A DNA stretch of 64,000 nucleotides, taken from the NCBI RefSeq assembly GCF_004349065.1, contig NZ_SMKZ01000003.1, positions 62,001 to 126,000 of the forward strand, written 5' to 3'. This DNA comes from Jiangella asiatica. Its GTDB lineage: Bacteria; Actinomycetota; Actinomycetes; Jiangellales; Jiangellaceae. The notes beneath the pieces were generated by a model, which was given only the letters and a program-made list of their open reading frames with translations, was not told where the DNA came from and searched no databases. The position numbers were made by a program, and so were the translations under genes. Shown here in pieces: positions 17,038 to 25,572 of this stretch; the stretch's first letter is position 1; each line of letters opens with the position of its first letter.

Positions 17038-17572
17038 TGTAGCTCATTGCGATGTGGTCGGTTGGTTCGGCGACGGGGTTCCAGAGATCCCCGTTCGGGA
17101 AGTGGGCCTCGGTCTGCGGGTGGTCGGGCTGGATATGTCAGGCGTTCACCGGCTGACTGTTGGCCGCCGCGGTGGATCACGATGTGGGCGTCAGCGGCGT
17201 GCCGACGAACTGTGCATCACCGTGGCGGTGCCGGTCCTGTGGTCGTCGCCGGCAGATCGGGATGAAGCCCGCACCACCGACGGCCACGACTCCACCCTGG
17301 TGGTGCCCGCGGCGGATGGCGACGCACGTGCCGTCTACCGGGTGCAGCGCCACGGCGCCCGGATCGAGGTCACCTCTGACCGCGACGACGTGCCGTGGCG
17401 GGTCGAGCTGGCCGGGACCGGCAACGTCGTACAGGCTGAACCCCGCACAACCTACCTGTCCCTGAACCTGTGACTGCGGGGGAGCGCAACGCGGGCGATC
17501 TTCCCGAGTCCAACCGCACACTGCCAACCGAGGTGAACACGTGTCGTGGTTCTCTGCTGCCGCTCGGCTGAC
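17038..17572. other. Region with possible C-terminal gene remnant
   Basis: No complete gene is supported between the antitoxin promoter side and the DHFR-like gene. On the plus strand, 17269-17473 reads as a plausible protein end (STLVVPAADGDARAVYRV, VPWRVELAG, YLSLNL, stop). It has no start and no recognisable body, and upstream the frame is antisense to the toxin-antitoxin pair. It may be the tail of a lost enzyme, and I cannot name the family. Confidence 0.3.
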
Positions 17573-18151
17573 TCAAGTATGCAGAGTGGGCCGGTAGACG
17601 AGCTCTTGGATGTGGCCGTCGAGGGTCCGGCTCTCGATCAGCTCGAGGTCGAAGTCCGCCGCACCCCGGAAGATCGGGTCCGCTCCGGTCTGGCCCGTGA
17701 TCACGGGGAAGAGCGTCACCTGGACGCGGTCGACCAGACCGGCGGCCATCAGGGCCCGGTTCATCGACAGGCTGCCGTGCGAGCGCAACGGCACCTCCGA
17801 CTGCTTCTTGAGCCGGGCGACGACGTCGACCGCGTCGCCGCTCGCGACGGTCGCGTCCGGCCAATCCAGGGGCCCTTCCAGCGTGGTCGACACCACAGTT
17901 GCCGGCAGGCTCCTCATTTGGGTGACCCATGGGTCACGGACCTCGGACTCCTCGGTGCTCGAGGCCAGCATTCGCGCGAACGCCCTATACGTGTTGGCTC
18001 CGAAGACCATCCGCTGCTCCTCGCCGTACAGGGCGAGGCGGCGGTCGAGCAGCTCGGGGCCTTGCTTGCCCCAGTAGCCGGTCCAGTTGCCGCTGGCGGC
18101 GCCGAAGCCGTCGAGGCTGGAGAAGACGTCGAAGGTGTACGTAGCGGTCAT
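17573..18151 (-). CDS. Dihydrofolate reductase-like (RibD C-terminal) family protein
   Basis: The 192-aa protein is of the short actinobacterial DHFR/RibD_C type: TATYTFDVFSSLDGFGAA at the N-terminus, YGEEQRMVFGANTYR, and LRSHGSLSMNRALMAAGLVD, the usual nucleotide-binding GS motif. It is predicted to bind NADPH as a small cytoplasmic reductase with unknown substrate. The ATG at 18151 follows GAGGAGAG about 5 nt upstream, and the longer open frame has no support. It is unrelated in sequence detail to the other RibD-like protein at 4904. It stands alone between the toxin-antitoxin pair and the sulfatase operon. Confidence 0.88.
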   Translation of the reverse strand: MTATYTFDVFSSLDGFGAASGNWTGYWGKQGPELLDRRLALYGEEQRMVFGANTYRAFARMLASSTEESEVRDPWVTQMRSLPATVVSTTLEGPLDWPDATVASGDAVDVVARLKKQSEVPLRSHGSLSMNRALMAAGLVDRVQVTLFPVITGQTGADPIFRGAADFDLELIESRTLDGHIQELVYRPTLHT

Positions 18152-18404
18152 GATGCTCTCCTCGAGTCCGGTTGAGCGGGTGTGAGGATGCAGACTGGCA
18201 GCCACCGCGGAACTCATCGCCGTTGCCCACCCGGAGCAGGCCCGACCTGGCGTTCCTGCCCAAGGCGCTGTTGATCGCTGTGCTCGCGAGCATCGTCTGC
18301 GGTGTGGTCGGCGGAGCCTGGATCTCCGTGGCCTTTGCCGCACTCGGTGCAGATCGAATGGGAGCGTGAAGCCCGCGATGGCCGCTGAACTCGAGGTGGT
18401 TCGG
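18152..18404. other. Intergenic region with one hydrophobic short frame
   Basis: On the plus strand, 18240-18369 encodes a hydrophobic run (KALLIAVLASIVCGVVGGAW) like a single membrane helix, ending in a stop. It lacks a clear start or ribosome binding site. It may be a remnant of a membrane protein or chance. The region also carries the 3' end of the long minus-strand operon, with no obvious terminator hairpin. Confidence 0.3.
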
Positions 18405-19676
18405 CTACCCCGCGGTCGCTCGGCCCGCCGCTCGGGCCTCCGCGGCCAGGCGTTGGCCGGCGATCTCAGCCTCGAAGCACGTCGCTAGGCCGGTGAGGTG
18501 CTCGAGGACGTCGGGATGCCCGTGCCGGAGGTCGTAGGTCTCAGCGGGGTCGGACTCGAGGTCGAACAGCTGGGGCAGTTCCCTGCCCTGCGCCCGGTTC
18601 TGGTCGCGGGGGAAGCGGTCCAGGTGCAGCTTCCACCGGCCCGACCGGATGGCGTTGAGCGTCCACCAGTGGAAGAAGAACAGCGGCCGGCGTCGTGGCA
18701 TCGGCCCGCCGGCGAGGACGGCGGACACGTCCACGCCGTCGATCGGCCGGTCCTGAGGCACCGTCCCGCCGGCCAGAGCGGCCAATGTCGGCAGCAGGTC
18801 GAACAGGCACACCGGCGCGTCGGACATCGCGCCCGCGGGGATCCGCCCCGGCCAGCGCGCGACGAACGGGACCCGGATCCCGCCCTCGTAGGTGTGCAGC
18901 TTTGTCCCGCGCAGCCCTCCCGTGCTCCCCTCGAACCACGGCCCGTTGTCACTGGTCACCATGACGAGGGTGTCGTCGGCCAGGCCAAGATCGTCGAGCG
19001 TGTCGAGCAGGCGGCCGATGTGGTGGTCCAGGCTCTCGACGACGTCGCCGTATCTGCCGCCGGCCGACCGGCCGGCGAACTCGTCCTCCACGTGCAGCGG
19101 GACGTGCGGCATGGTGTGCGCGAGATAGACGAAGAACGGCCGGTCGGCGTGCCGCTCGATGAAGTCGATGGCCTGGTCGGTGTAGGCAGCGGTGAGCCTC
19201 GCCTGGTCGACATCGGCGGTGGAGATCTTTTCCCCCTCGAACAGCTCGACCGGATGCATGTCATTGCTGTAGAGAAGCCCGGCGTACTCGTCGAACCCGT
19301 GCCGGGTCGGGTAGTGCTCCGGCCGGCACCCCAGATGCCACTTGCCGAACATCGCCGTGCGGTAGCCGGCGTCGCGGAGCATCTCCGGCAGGGTGTACTC
19401 CCACGCCGACAGGCCGGTGCCGTCACGCGGGTTCAACACCTTCGGCAGCCCGACCCGCTGCGGATACCGCCCGGTCATCAGCGCCGCACGCGACGGGGTG
19501 CACACCGCCGAGGCCGCGTACATGTGGCGCAGGGTGATCCCGTCGGCGGCGACGGAGTCGATCCGCGGCGTGCGCAGGATCGTGTTCCCCATGCACCCGA
19601 GGTCCCCGTAGCCGAGGTCGTCCATCACCACCAGGACGATGTTCGGCTGGGCCCGTGTCGGCGGCTGGTCGCTCAT
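18405..19676 (-). CDS. Sulfatase (S1), arylsulfatase A-like
   Basis: The 423-aa sulfatase has no signal peptide. NIVLVVMDDLGYGDLGCMG carries the DD metal ligands, CTPSR at Cys59-Arg63 is the canonical formylglycine motif, and GKWHLG and TSDNGPWFEGSTGGLRGTK are typical of arylsulfatase-A-like enzymes. Its ATG overlaps the stop of the upstream sulfatase gene (ATGA at 19673-19676), so it is the last gene of the LacI-controlled operon. It probably removes a sulfate from an imported oligosaccharide in the cytoplasm. The frame is open further upstream, but that part is antisense-like overlap with the next sulfatase gene. Confidence 0.92.
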   Translation of the reverse strand: MSDQPPTRAQPNIVLVVMDDLGYGDLGCMGNTILRTPRIDSVAADGITLRHMYAASAVCTPSRAALMTGRYPQRVGLPKVLNPRDGTGLSAWEYTLPEMLRDAGYRTAMFGKWHLGCRPEHYPTRHGFDEYAGLLYSNDMHPVELFEGEKISTADVDQARLTAAYTDQAIDFIERHADRPFFVYLAHTMPHVPLHVEDEFAGRSAGGRYGDVVESLDHHIGRLLDTLDDLGLADDTLVMVTSDNGPWFEGSTGGLRGTKLHTYEGGIRVPFVARWPGRIPAGAMSDAPVCLFDLLPTLAALAGGTVPQDRPIDGVDVSAVLAGGPMPRRRPLFFFHWWTLNAIRSGRWKLHLDRFPRDQNRAQGRELPQLFDLESDPAETYDLRHGHPDVLEHLTGLATCFEAEIAGQRLAAEARAAGRATAG

Positions 19677-20938
19677 CGTGTCCCTGCTTCCTTCCGCTGG
19701 TCCAGCGCCGGATCGTCGGTCTCGATCATCCACGTCTCGAGGCGCGCCGCGAGATCGGCCTTCACCAGCGCGTACGACGCGTCCTCCGCGAGGTCGCGCA
19801 GCTGCCACGGGTCGTCGTCGAGGTCGTAGAGCTCCTCGGCGGGTCGCGGCCGCAGCTGTTCGTCCCCCAGGCCCCGCCGCACCGGGCTGTGCTGGATGTC
19901 GCCCGACAGTTTCGGCGGCGTGCCCGGTTCGAGGTTGCGGATGTACGCGTACCGATCCGTGCGGATCCCGCGGATCGGGTCGTACTCGTCGTGGTGGTTC
20001 TTCTCGGCGAAGACCTCGGTGCGCCGTGGGCCGGGTTCGCCGCGAACGACGGCGGCGAAGCTCTGCCCTTGGACGAACGGCGGGACCTCGCCGCCGGCCA
20101 GCTCGAGCAGGGTGGGCAGCACGTCCACGTGGCTGAGCAGCCCGCCCGGAGCCGCTGCCGCGACGCCCCACGAGCGCGGCGGCCGGGCGATGAACGCCAC
20201 CCGGATGCCCGGGTCGTACAGTGTTCCCTTCGCTCGCGGGAAGGCGATCCCGTGGTCGGTGGTGAACAGGACCAGGGTGGTGTCGGCGAGGCCGGCCCGG
20301 TCGATGGCATCGAGGACGCGGCCGGTGGCGGCATCGGCGACCCGGATCGAGCCGAGGAACGCGGCCAGGTCCTCGCGCGTGTGGTCGTTGTCCGGCACGA
20401 AGGGCGGCACCTCGACCGTGGCCGGGTCCGCCGGCGGGTACTCCGCCGCCGGGTACGGGCGGTGCGTCTCGAAGAAGCCGACCGTGAGGAAGAACGGCTC
20501 CACCGGCGCTGCCTCCAGCCACTCCACCGCCGTCGTCGACACCGGCCCGCAGCGCGCCGCGCCCGCGGGCCACGCATACACCTCGTCGAAGCCGAGCCGG
20601 GACGGGTCGTGGCTCTCGTGCTGCTGACCGATGAGAGCGGTCCGGTAGCCGAGCTCGGACAGCAGCGCCGGTGCGGTCCGCTCGCCCGGGCGGTACTCCC
20701 ATCCCCTGTTCACCAGGCCCATCAGCCCGTTCGTGTGCGGGTAGCGGCCGGTGAACAAGGAGCCCCGCGCCGGGCTGCACAACGGCGTCGTGCAGAACGC
20801 CCGGTCGAAGCGGAGGCCCTCGGCCGCCAACCGGTCGACGGCGGGGCTGGTGACGTCGCCGTGACCGTACGCACCCAGATGGGTGCCGACATCGTGCCAA
20901 TGCATCAGCACCACATTGGGGCGCGCCGCGGTGGTCAT
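19673..20938 (-). CDS. Sulfatase (S1), HDxG-type, sulfamidase-like subgroup
   Basis: The 421-aa sulfatase has no signal peptide. In the metal-binding strand, His-Asp replaces the usual Asp-Asp (LMHWHDVGTHLGAYG). The formylglycine site is CSPAR at Cys54, satisfying C-x-P-x-R although Ala replaces the more common Ser. TTDHGIAFPRAKGTLYDPG is characteristic of the subgroup often annotated as heparan N-sulfatase-like. The closest relative in this window is the sulfatase at 53730. The ATG overlaps the preceding FAH-hydrolase stop (ATGA). True substrates of bacterial members vary, so N-sulfate specificity should not be assumed. Confidence 0.9.
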   Translation of the reverse strand: MTTAARPNVVLMHWHDVGTHLGAYGHGDVTSPAVDRLAAEGLRFDRAFCTTPLCSPARGSLFTGRYPHTNGLMGLVNRGWEYRPGERTAPALLSELGYRTALIGQQHESHDPSRLGFDEVYAWPAGAARCGPVSTTAVEWLEAAPVEPFFLTVGFFETHRPYPAAEYPPADPATVEVPPFVPDNDHTREDLAAFLGSIRVADAATGRVLDAIDRAGLADTTLVLFTTDHGIAFPRAKGTLYDPGIRVAFIARPPRSWGVAAAAPGGLLSHVDVLPTLLELAGGEVPPFVQGQSFAAVVRGEPGPRRTEVFAEKNHHDEYDPIRGIRTDRYAYIRNLEPGTPPKLSGDIQHSPVRRGLGDEQLRPRPAEELYDLDDDPWQLRDLAEDASYALVKADLAARLETWMIETDDPALDQRKEAGTR

Positions 20939-22767
20939 GCGCGGCCCGCCGACCCGTGCGGCACGAGATCCGCGCTTACCTCGCCGAGGCCATCGATCTT
21001 GCCGCGGACGACGACGCCGGCCTCGTACTCGTCCCGGGTGAGAACGAGCCGGGCCGCGGTCGACCCCAGCGTGATGACGTCGCCGGGGAACAGCGTGATC
21101 ATGGCCGAAATGGTCCTGATCAGGTCGTCCGGCCCGGCGACGTACTCCGACGTCGAACCGCTCACCACCCGGTCACCGACCTGCAGGGACATGCCCCGGT
21201 CACGCCAGTCGTGTTCGGGCAGCGGTGTGAGCGGGTCACCCACGACGTTGAACCCGTCCGCCCACCGGCCGTACATGACAGGGGCGCCGCGTTCGCCGGT
21301 CCGTGCCGGCTCAACGACCGCGTCGGCGAACGAACGGTCGCACACCGCGACCACCGGCGTGTACCCGAGCACGATCTCCCGCCCGTCCTCCACCTCGGCC
21401 GCGAGCGCACGAGCCACGACGGCGAGCTCGATGCTCACGACGAGGTCGGTCGCACGCGGCGGGATCTCGACCACGCACCCGCTGCTCGCGATGGAGCTCG
21501 CGGGACCGTTGAGGAATCGCGGCACCTCGAGCCGGGCAAGCCCGTCGAGCTCCTCAGCGGCCGTGTGGTTGCCGAACGACGTGTAGAAGTGCCGAGGCGA
21601 CCCGGCCGTCCAAGCCTCGGGCGACTCGATGGCCGACGCGCCGGATGTCGCGAGCTCCCGCACCGCATAGGACGGGTGCGACTCCATCGGCACCGCCGGC
21701 CGGCCCGGACCCTCGGCGACGACCACCGGGTTCACCAGGGTGCCGACGTCCTCGATCTCGACTTCCAGGCGCGTCCGCGGCTCGGCGGTGTCGTCCGGGA
21801 ACACCGGCAGCCCATCTACCCCCATGGTCGCGAAGTGAATGACATCACCCGGGTGCAGCGAGGCGAACGACGAATACCAGGAGATGACGCGCTCGATCCC
21901 CAGCAAGGTCGCCCCGCTGTGGGCCCGGTCCCGCGTTCGCCCCGACTGCCGGGTGTACATCAGCAGGTTGTACGGATCGCCGATCTCGTCTTTCGTCACG
22001 AGGAACGGACCCATGGGAGCGAGCGTGTCGGCCTTCTTCCCGCCCCAGGAGGCGGTCGCCTGGTAGAGCCAGTCGCTGTAGCGCTCCGGCAGCGAGTAAC
22101 CGCGGCCGGCGTTGCCGGGGACGAGTCCGTAGTAGTAGGTGCCGGATACGTCGTTGACCACGGTGTAGCCGGCTACGTGGTCCATGGCCCGGTTCAGCGG
22201 GATGTACCGGCCGGCCTTGCCGATCACCACGGCCAGCTCGACGTTGAAGGCCATGAGGGGCAGGTGGTGGCCGTGCCTGAAGGTGACCGGCGCCCCGGGT
22301 CCGATCGCCGCCCCCTGCGGCCGTTGATGTCCGAGCGGGAACAGATTGAGGATGCGGGTGTTCGGGTTGTTCCGCACGAACGACGGGGCGTTGGCGACCA
22401 GTCCCCAGTAGAGCCGGGGCCGGGGAACGGGAGCCAGGAGTTCGACATCCTCCACGGCGGACCCGGCGCTCGGCAGGAGCGTCGCGTCCGACTGCGCCAC
22501 GAACCGCTCCACGTACGCTGCCAGCCGCGACAGCGCGGCCATGCCCTCGCCCTCCAGGGCGAGGAACTCCACGAGCGTGGCCGGCCAGTCGTCGCCGAGG
22601 AACCGGGGACGACTGGCGACCACGCCCGACGACGGGATCGACGCGTACCGGACGAGGTGGGCCTCGGCCCGCGCAGGTTCGACCACCCACACCTGCTCGG
22701 TGGCCGGCTCGTCGACGACGAACCCCCACCGTTCGGCGCCGTCGACGAGGTAACTGGCGAGCCGCAC
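20935..22767 (-). CDS. Fumarylacetoacetate hydrolase (FAH) family protein with two tandem FAH domains
   Basis: The 610-aa protein is about twice the usual FAH length. The first FAH-like domain (about 110-355) contains YWGLVANAPSFVRNNPNTRI, FNVELAVVIGKAGRYIP and GYTVVNDVSGT. The second (about 385-605) contains DLVVSIELAVVARALAAEV and ISAMITLFPGDVITLGS, the usual end of the fold. FAH enzymes hydrolyse or decarboxylate 2,4-diketo acids, including 2,4-diketo-3-deoxy sugar acids of fucose and rhamnose breakdown, which suits this operon. The GTG at 22767 follows GAAGGGAC by about 9 nt and gives the family-like VRLASYLVDG start. The second domain's active-site Glu cluster is less clear. Confidence 0.85.
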   Translation of the reverse strand: MRLASYLVDGAERWGFVVDEPATEQVWVVEPARAEAHLVRYASIPSSGVVASRPRFLGDDWPATLVEFLALEGEGMAALSRLAAYVERFVAQSDATLLPSAGSAVEDVELLAPVPRPRLYWGLVANAPSFVRNNPNTRILNLFPLGHQRPQGAAIGPGAPVTFRHGHHLPLMAFNVELAVVIGKAGRYIPLNRAMDHVAGYTVVNDVSGTYYYGLVPGNAGRGYSLPERYSDWLYQATASWGGKKADTLAPMGPFLVTKDEIGDPYNLLMYTRQSGRTRDRAHSGATLLGIERVISWYSSFASLHPGDVIHFATMGVDGLPVFPDDTAEPRTRLEVEIEDVGTLVNPVVVAEGPGRPAVPMESHPSYAVRELATSGASAIESPEAWTAGSPRHFYTSFGNHTAAEELDGLARLEVPRFLNGPASSIASSGCVVEIPPRATDLVVSIELAVVARALAAEVEDGREIVLGYTPVVAVCDRSFADAVVEPARTGERGAPVMYGRWADGFNVVGDPLTPLPEHDWRDRGMSLQVGDRVVSGSTSEYVAGPDDLIRTISAMITLFPGDVITLGSTAARLVLTRDEYEAGVVVRGKIDGLGEVSADLVPHGSAGRA

Positions 22768-22786
22768 GAGTTGGTCCCTTCGACTT

Positions 22787-24643
22787 TCAGGAGTTCCGGA
22801 CCGGGCTGCCCAGCGGCAGGTGGCGCCAGCTCGTACCGTCGGCGATGGCGAGCAGGCCGGCTCTAGTCGACGTGTCCTGTACCAAGGCCACCGCACCCGG
22901 CGTGGGTTCCGGCAGCTCGGCGGCCGGCACGGCCGTGAGCTGAAGATTGTGCGCGAACACGGTACGGATCTTCCGATCCGCCGACCCGATGTCGCGAACG
23001 TTGTCGGCGGTCGGGATCAGCCCGTTGATGTCCACCCGCATGGCGGGCACGCCGTTGGAGTCGTTCGTCGAGCAGAGGAGCTCGACGGCGGCCGCGCCGG
23101 ACTCGTTGGCCGGCACGACCCGCACGCCCCCCTTCACCCCCGGTCCTGCGCCGGTCGCCTGCTCCGAGGCGGCGACGAAGCTGCCGAACGCGTCGGCGTC
23201 GGGATCGAGCGCACCGGTAGACCGGACCACAAGCGCACCGTTCTTCGCCGCGGTGAGCTCGTGCTGGTTGGCGCCGACGCTGCGCCGCTCGATGTAGTTC
23301 TCGTCGCCGATCCCCTCGGCGTACACGACGCCCGCGGTGTTGTCGAAGAGGTTGCCGACGATCGTGGAACCGGACAGCGTCCCGATCACCCGCACTGGCG
23401 GTGCGCCCGCGACGGAGTTCGCGCCGAACACGTTCCCGATCACCGACATGTCCGTGGCGTCGCCGTTGACGCGCACGGCCGCCCAGCGCTCCTCAGCCAG
23501 GAGGTTCCAGTTGTCGAAGGAATTCGCCGAGACCGTGACCTCCGCCGCCGCCGTGGCGAAGTAGACCGGCGACCCGTCGACCCAGTTGAAACTGTTCCCG
23601 GTGATCGTGACGTTGCGCGCGGTCGCCTCGGGGCGGAACTCGATGGCGTGTCTCGGCCGAGCGCCCCCGCTTGGGTCACCGCCGCCCAGGACGTTTCCGG
23701 TGAAGGTGAGGTTCGAGCCACCTGACTTCACGGAGATCACCGAGGCGTCGGTGGCGTTGGTGGCCCCGTTCTCGACGACATTGCCGGTGAACGTCGAGTT
23801 GATGATTCCTCCGGTGAACAACCGTCGGCCGATGTCGAGGACGTTGTTCGCGATGATCGCACCGCGGAAGTTGTGCGCATCGGCTCCGGTCGTCGTGATC
23901 GCGAAGCTCATGCTGTGGAAGTGGTTGCCCTCGATGAGCCACTTGCGCATGCCGTACGGCAGTACGTGGACGTTGTCGCCCTTGATTCCGTCGACCGGCC
24001 AGGAGATGTCCAGCCCGATGTTGCCGACGGCGACGAGGTTGTTCGTGAAGACCATGCCCCGGCCCACGTGCTTCGCCGCGATGTTGAAGTCGACGAACGT
24101 GCACTCGGTGATCGTCGCGTCCATGTCGTCGCTGTTGGAGATTCCCTGGCCGAGGCTGTCGTCCCGCTTGGTCTGGATCGCCACCGCGTTCTGCTGGCTG
24201 CTGTCGACCACGAAGGCGAGGCCCCGGAACGCGGCCAGCGGTGCCCCGCATGCGATGCCGGTGCCGTCGAAGTCGACGCGGATGATCGAGGTTCGCGAGC
24301 CCATGGTGCCGGCGCCGGCCAGGACGATGCGGTTGAAGTCCGGGCTGTTCTCCACGTGCTCGATGTCGGGGATCACGAGGGTCCGGGTGATCCGGTAGGT
24401 GCCGGGCGGGAAGTAGACGATCTTGTTGGCCTTGGTCAGCTGGGCGTCGATGGCCTGCTGGATGGCGTCGGTGTCGTCGGCGACGCCGTCACCGACGGCG
24501 CCGAAGTCCTGGGGGGTCGTCGCGTTCGCCACGTCGGCGGGTGCTGCCTGCGCCGACGCGCTGACGGCGCCGAGCGTCGCGGTGGCGACTCCCGCGATGC
24601 CCGCGGTACGGAGGAGATGACGCCTGTTCACGGGAGTGACCAT
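22787..24643 (-). CDS. Tat-exported pectate-lyase-superfamily (right-handed beta-helix) protein
   Basis: The 618-aa protein has a twin-arginine signal (NRRHLLRTAG, cleavage near SAQAAPA at about residue 35). TPQDFGAVGDGVADDTDAIQ is the pectate-lyase-3 opening, followed by FPPGTYRI. Repeated short strands such as ITGNSF, FTGNVV and VIGNVFG mark the coils of a right-handed beta-helix. It could be a lyase or hydrolase that first cuts a polysaccharide outside the cell, or a non-catalytic glycan binder. Catalytic residues cannot be assigned by eye. The ATG at 24643 has GAAGGGAC upstream and overlaps the aldolase gene end by 16 nt. The last 100 residues look like a separate domain. Confidence 0.86.
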   Translation of the reverse strand: MVTPVNRRHLLRTAGIAGVATATLGAVSASAQAAPADVANATTPQDFGAVGDGVADDTDAIQQAIDAQLTKANKIVYFPPGTYRITRTLVIPDIEHVENSPDFNRIVLAGAGTMGSRTSIIRVDFDGTGIACGAPLAAFRGLAFVVDSSQQNAVAIQTKRDDSLGQGISNSDDMDATITECTFVDFNIAAKHVGRGMVFTNNLVAVGNIGLDISWPVDGIKGDNVHVLPYGMRKWLIEGNHFHSMSFAITTTGADAHNFRGAIIANNVLDIGRRLFTGGIINSTFTGNVVENGATNATDASVISVKSGGSNLTFTGNVLGGGDPSGGARPRHAIEFRPEATARNVTITGNSFNWVDGSPVYFATAAAEVTVSANSFDNWNLLAEERWAAVRVNGDATDMSVIGNVFGANSVAGAPPVRVIGTLSGSTIVGNLFDNTAGVVYAEGIGDENYIERRSVGANQHELTAAKNGALVVRSTGALDPDADAFGSFVAASEQATGAGPGVKGGVRVVPANESGAAAVELLCSTNDSNGVPAMRVDINGLIPTADNVRDIGSADRKIRTVFAHNLQLTAVPAAELPEPTPGAVALVQDTSTRAGLLAIADGTSWRHLPLGSPVRNS

Positions 24644-25572
24644 GCTGCTTGTCCCTTCGTTGGGTGGAGTAGCTGGGTCTCGTGCGGTGACATGAATCTC
24701 CGGAGATCCGCACTCTCCGCTCGAGTGCATCGCCGCAGGGGTGGCGCGACGTACGGTGGGCAGAGCGACCGCTGGGCGAGGATCTCCTTGACAGCCGGCG
24801 TGCCAGGCCGGATGGCGTGCAGCTTCGTGAGCGCGGTGATCTGGTCTTGGAGGCGCTGGACCTCGTCGCGGTCGCCGGCCTCGTGCGCCGCGATCAGGCG
24901 CAGCGACAGGCCCGGTGCCAGGTTGGCGACGCCGGGCGTGATGCCGTCCGCGCCCATGTCCAGCGCGGCGGCGAGCTGCGTCTCCGCACCCTGGCTGACG
25001 GCGAAGCCCGAGCAGCTCTGGGCGCGATCCACGAGATGACCCAGGAACTCCAGGTCACCGGAACTGTCCTTGATCCCGACGACGTGGTCCAGCTCGAGCA
25101 GCCCGTCCAGCACGGTGGCTGTGATCGGGATGCTGTATCGCGGCGCGTTGTAGGCGATCACCGGCAGCCCGGTGACGGCCAGGGCGGCGTAGTGGTCGAC
25201 GATCTCGTCGTCGCGATGGTGGAAGTAGATCGGCGGACTCATCACCAGCGCGTCCGCTCCGGCCGAGGCCGCGATCGCCGCCCGGTCCAGAGCGTCCAGC
25301 GTGCCCGGCGCGGTGACGTTCACCGTCACCACACCGCCGTGCGTGAGCGACCGCCAGTCCTCGATCACGCCTTCGAGAAACGGGCCGAGCACGGACGTCG
25401 GGAGGAGCGGGCCCTCGCCGTTGCTGCCCAACAGCATCAGATTCTCCACGCCGGCCCCGGCCAGCGCGCCGAGCAGGTCTCGCGCCTGCTCCGCGGCCGG
25501 CCGGCCGGTCGCGTCCATCGGCGTGACGAGCGGCACGGTGACCCCGCCGAGCAGGGCTGTCCCGTCGGCCAT
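24628..25572 (-). CDS. Dihydrodipicolinate synthase (DapA) family aldolase
   Basis: The 314-aa class I aldolase has the DapA/NAL fold. The 2-keto-acid-binding motif GSNGEG lies at about residues 49-54, the proton-relay Tyr141 is in VIAYNAP, and the Schiff-base Lys168 is in VVGIKDSSGD. In a sugar operon such proteins usually cleave 2-keto-3-deoxy sugar acids to pyruvate and an aldehyde rather than make lysine. Pairing with an FAH hydrolase and an oxidoreductase supports that reading. The ATG at 25572 shares one base with the FAD oxidoreductase stop (TGATG). The C-terminal 25 residues extend beyond the usual fold. Confidence 0.88.
   Translation of the reverse strand: MADGTALLGGVTVPLVTPMDATGRPAAEQARDLLGALAGAGVENLMLLGSNGEGPLLPTSVLGPFLEGVIEDWRSLTHGGVVTVNVTAPGTLDALDRAAIAASAGADALVMSPPIYFHHRDDEIVDHYAALAVTGLPVIAYNAPRYSIPITATVLDGLLELDHVVGIKDSSGDLEFLGHLVDRAQSCSGFAVSQGAETQLAAALDMGADGITPGVANLAPGLSLRLIAAHEAGDRDEVQRLQDQITALTKLHAIRPGTPAVKEILAQRSLCPPYVAPPLRRCTRAESADLRRFMSPHETQLLHPTKGQAAWSLP

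Noticed and set aside
18240-18369. Short hydrophobic plus-strand peptide
   Set aside because: One helix-like stretch without a ribosome binding site or homologous context. Kept only as a comment on the intergenic region.
19655-22866. Very long plus-strand frames (over 600 codons) opposite the sulfatase and FAH genes
   Set aside because: They mirror codon bias of the minus-strand genes and show Arg/Pro/Gly-rich composition with no domains.
24628-25572. Lysine-pathway dihydrodipicolinate synthase
   Set aside because: The fold and Lys/Tyr motifs fit, but the catabolic operon context favours a 2-keto-3-deoxy sugar acid aldolase.
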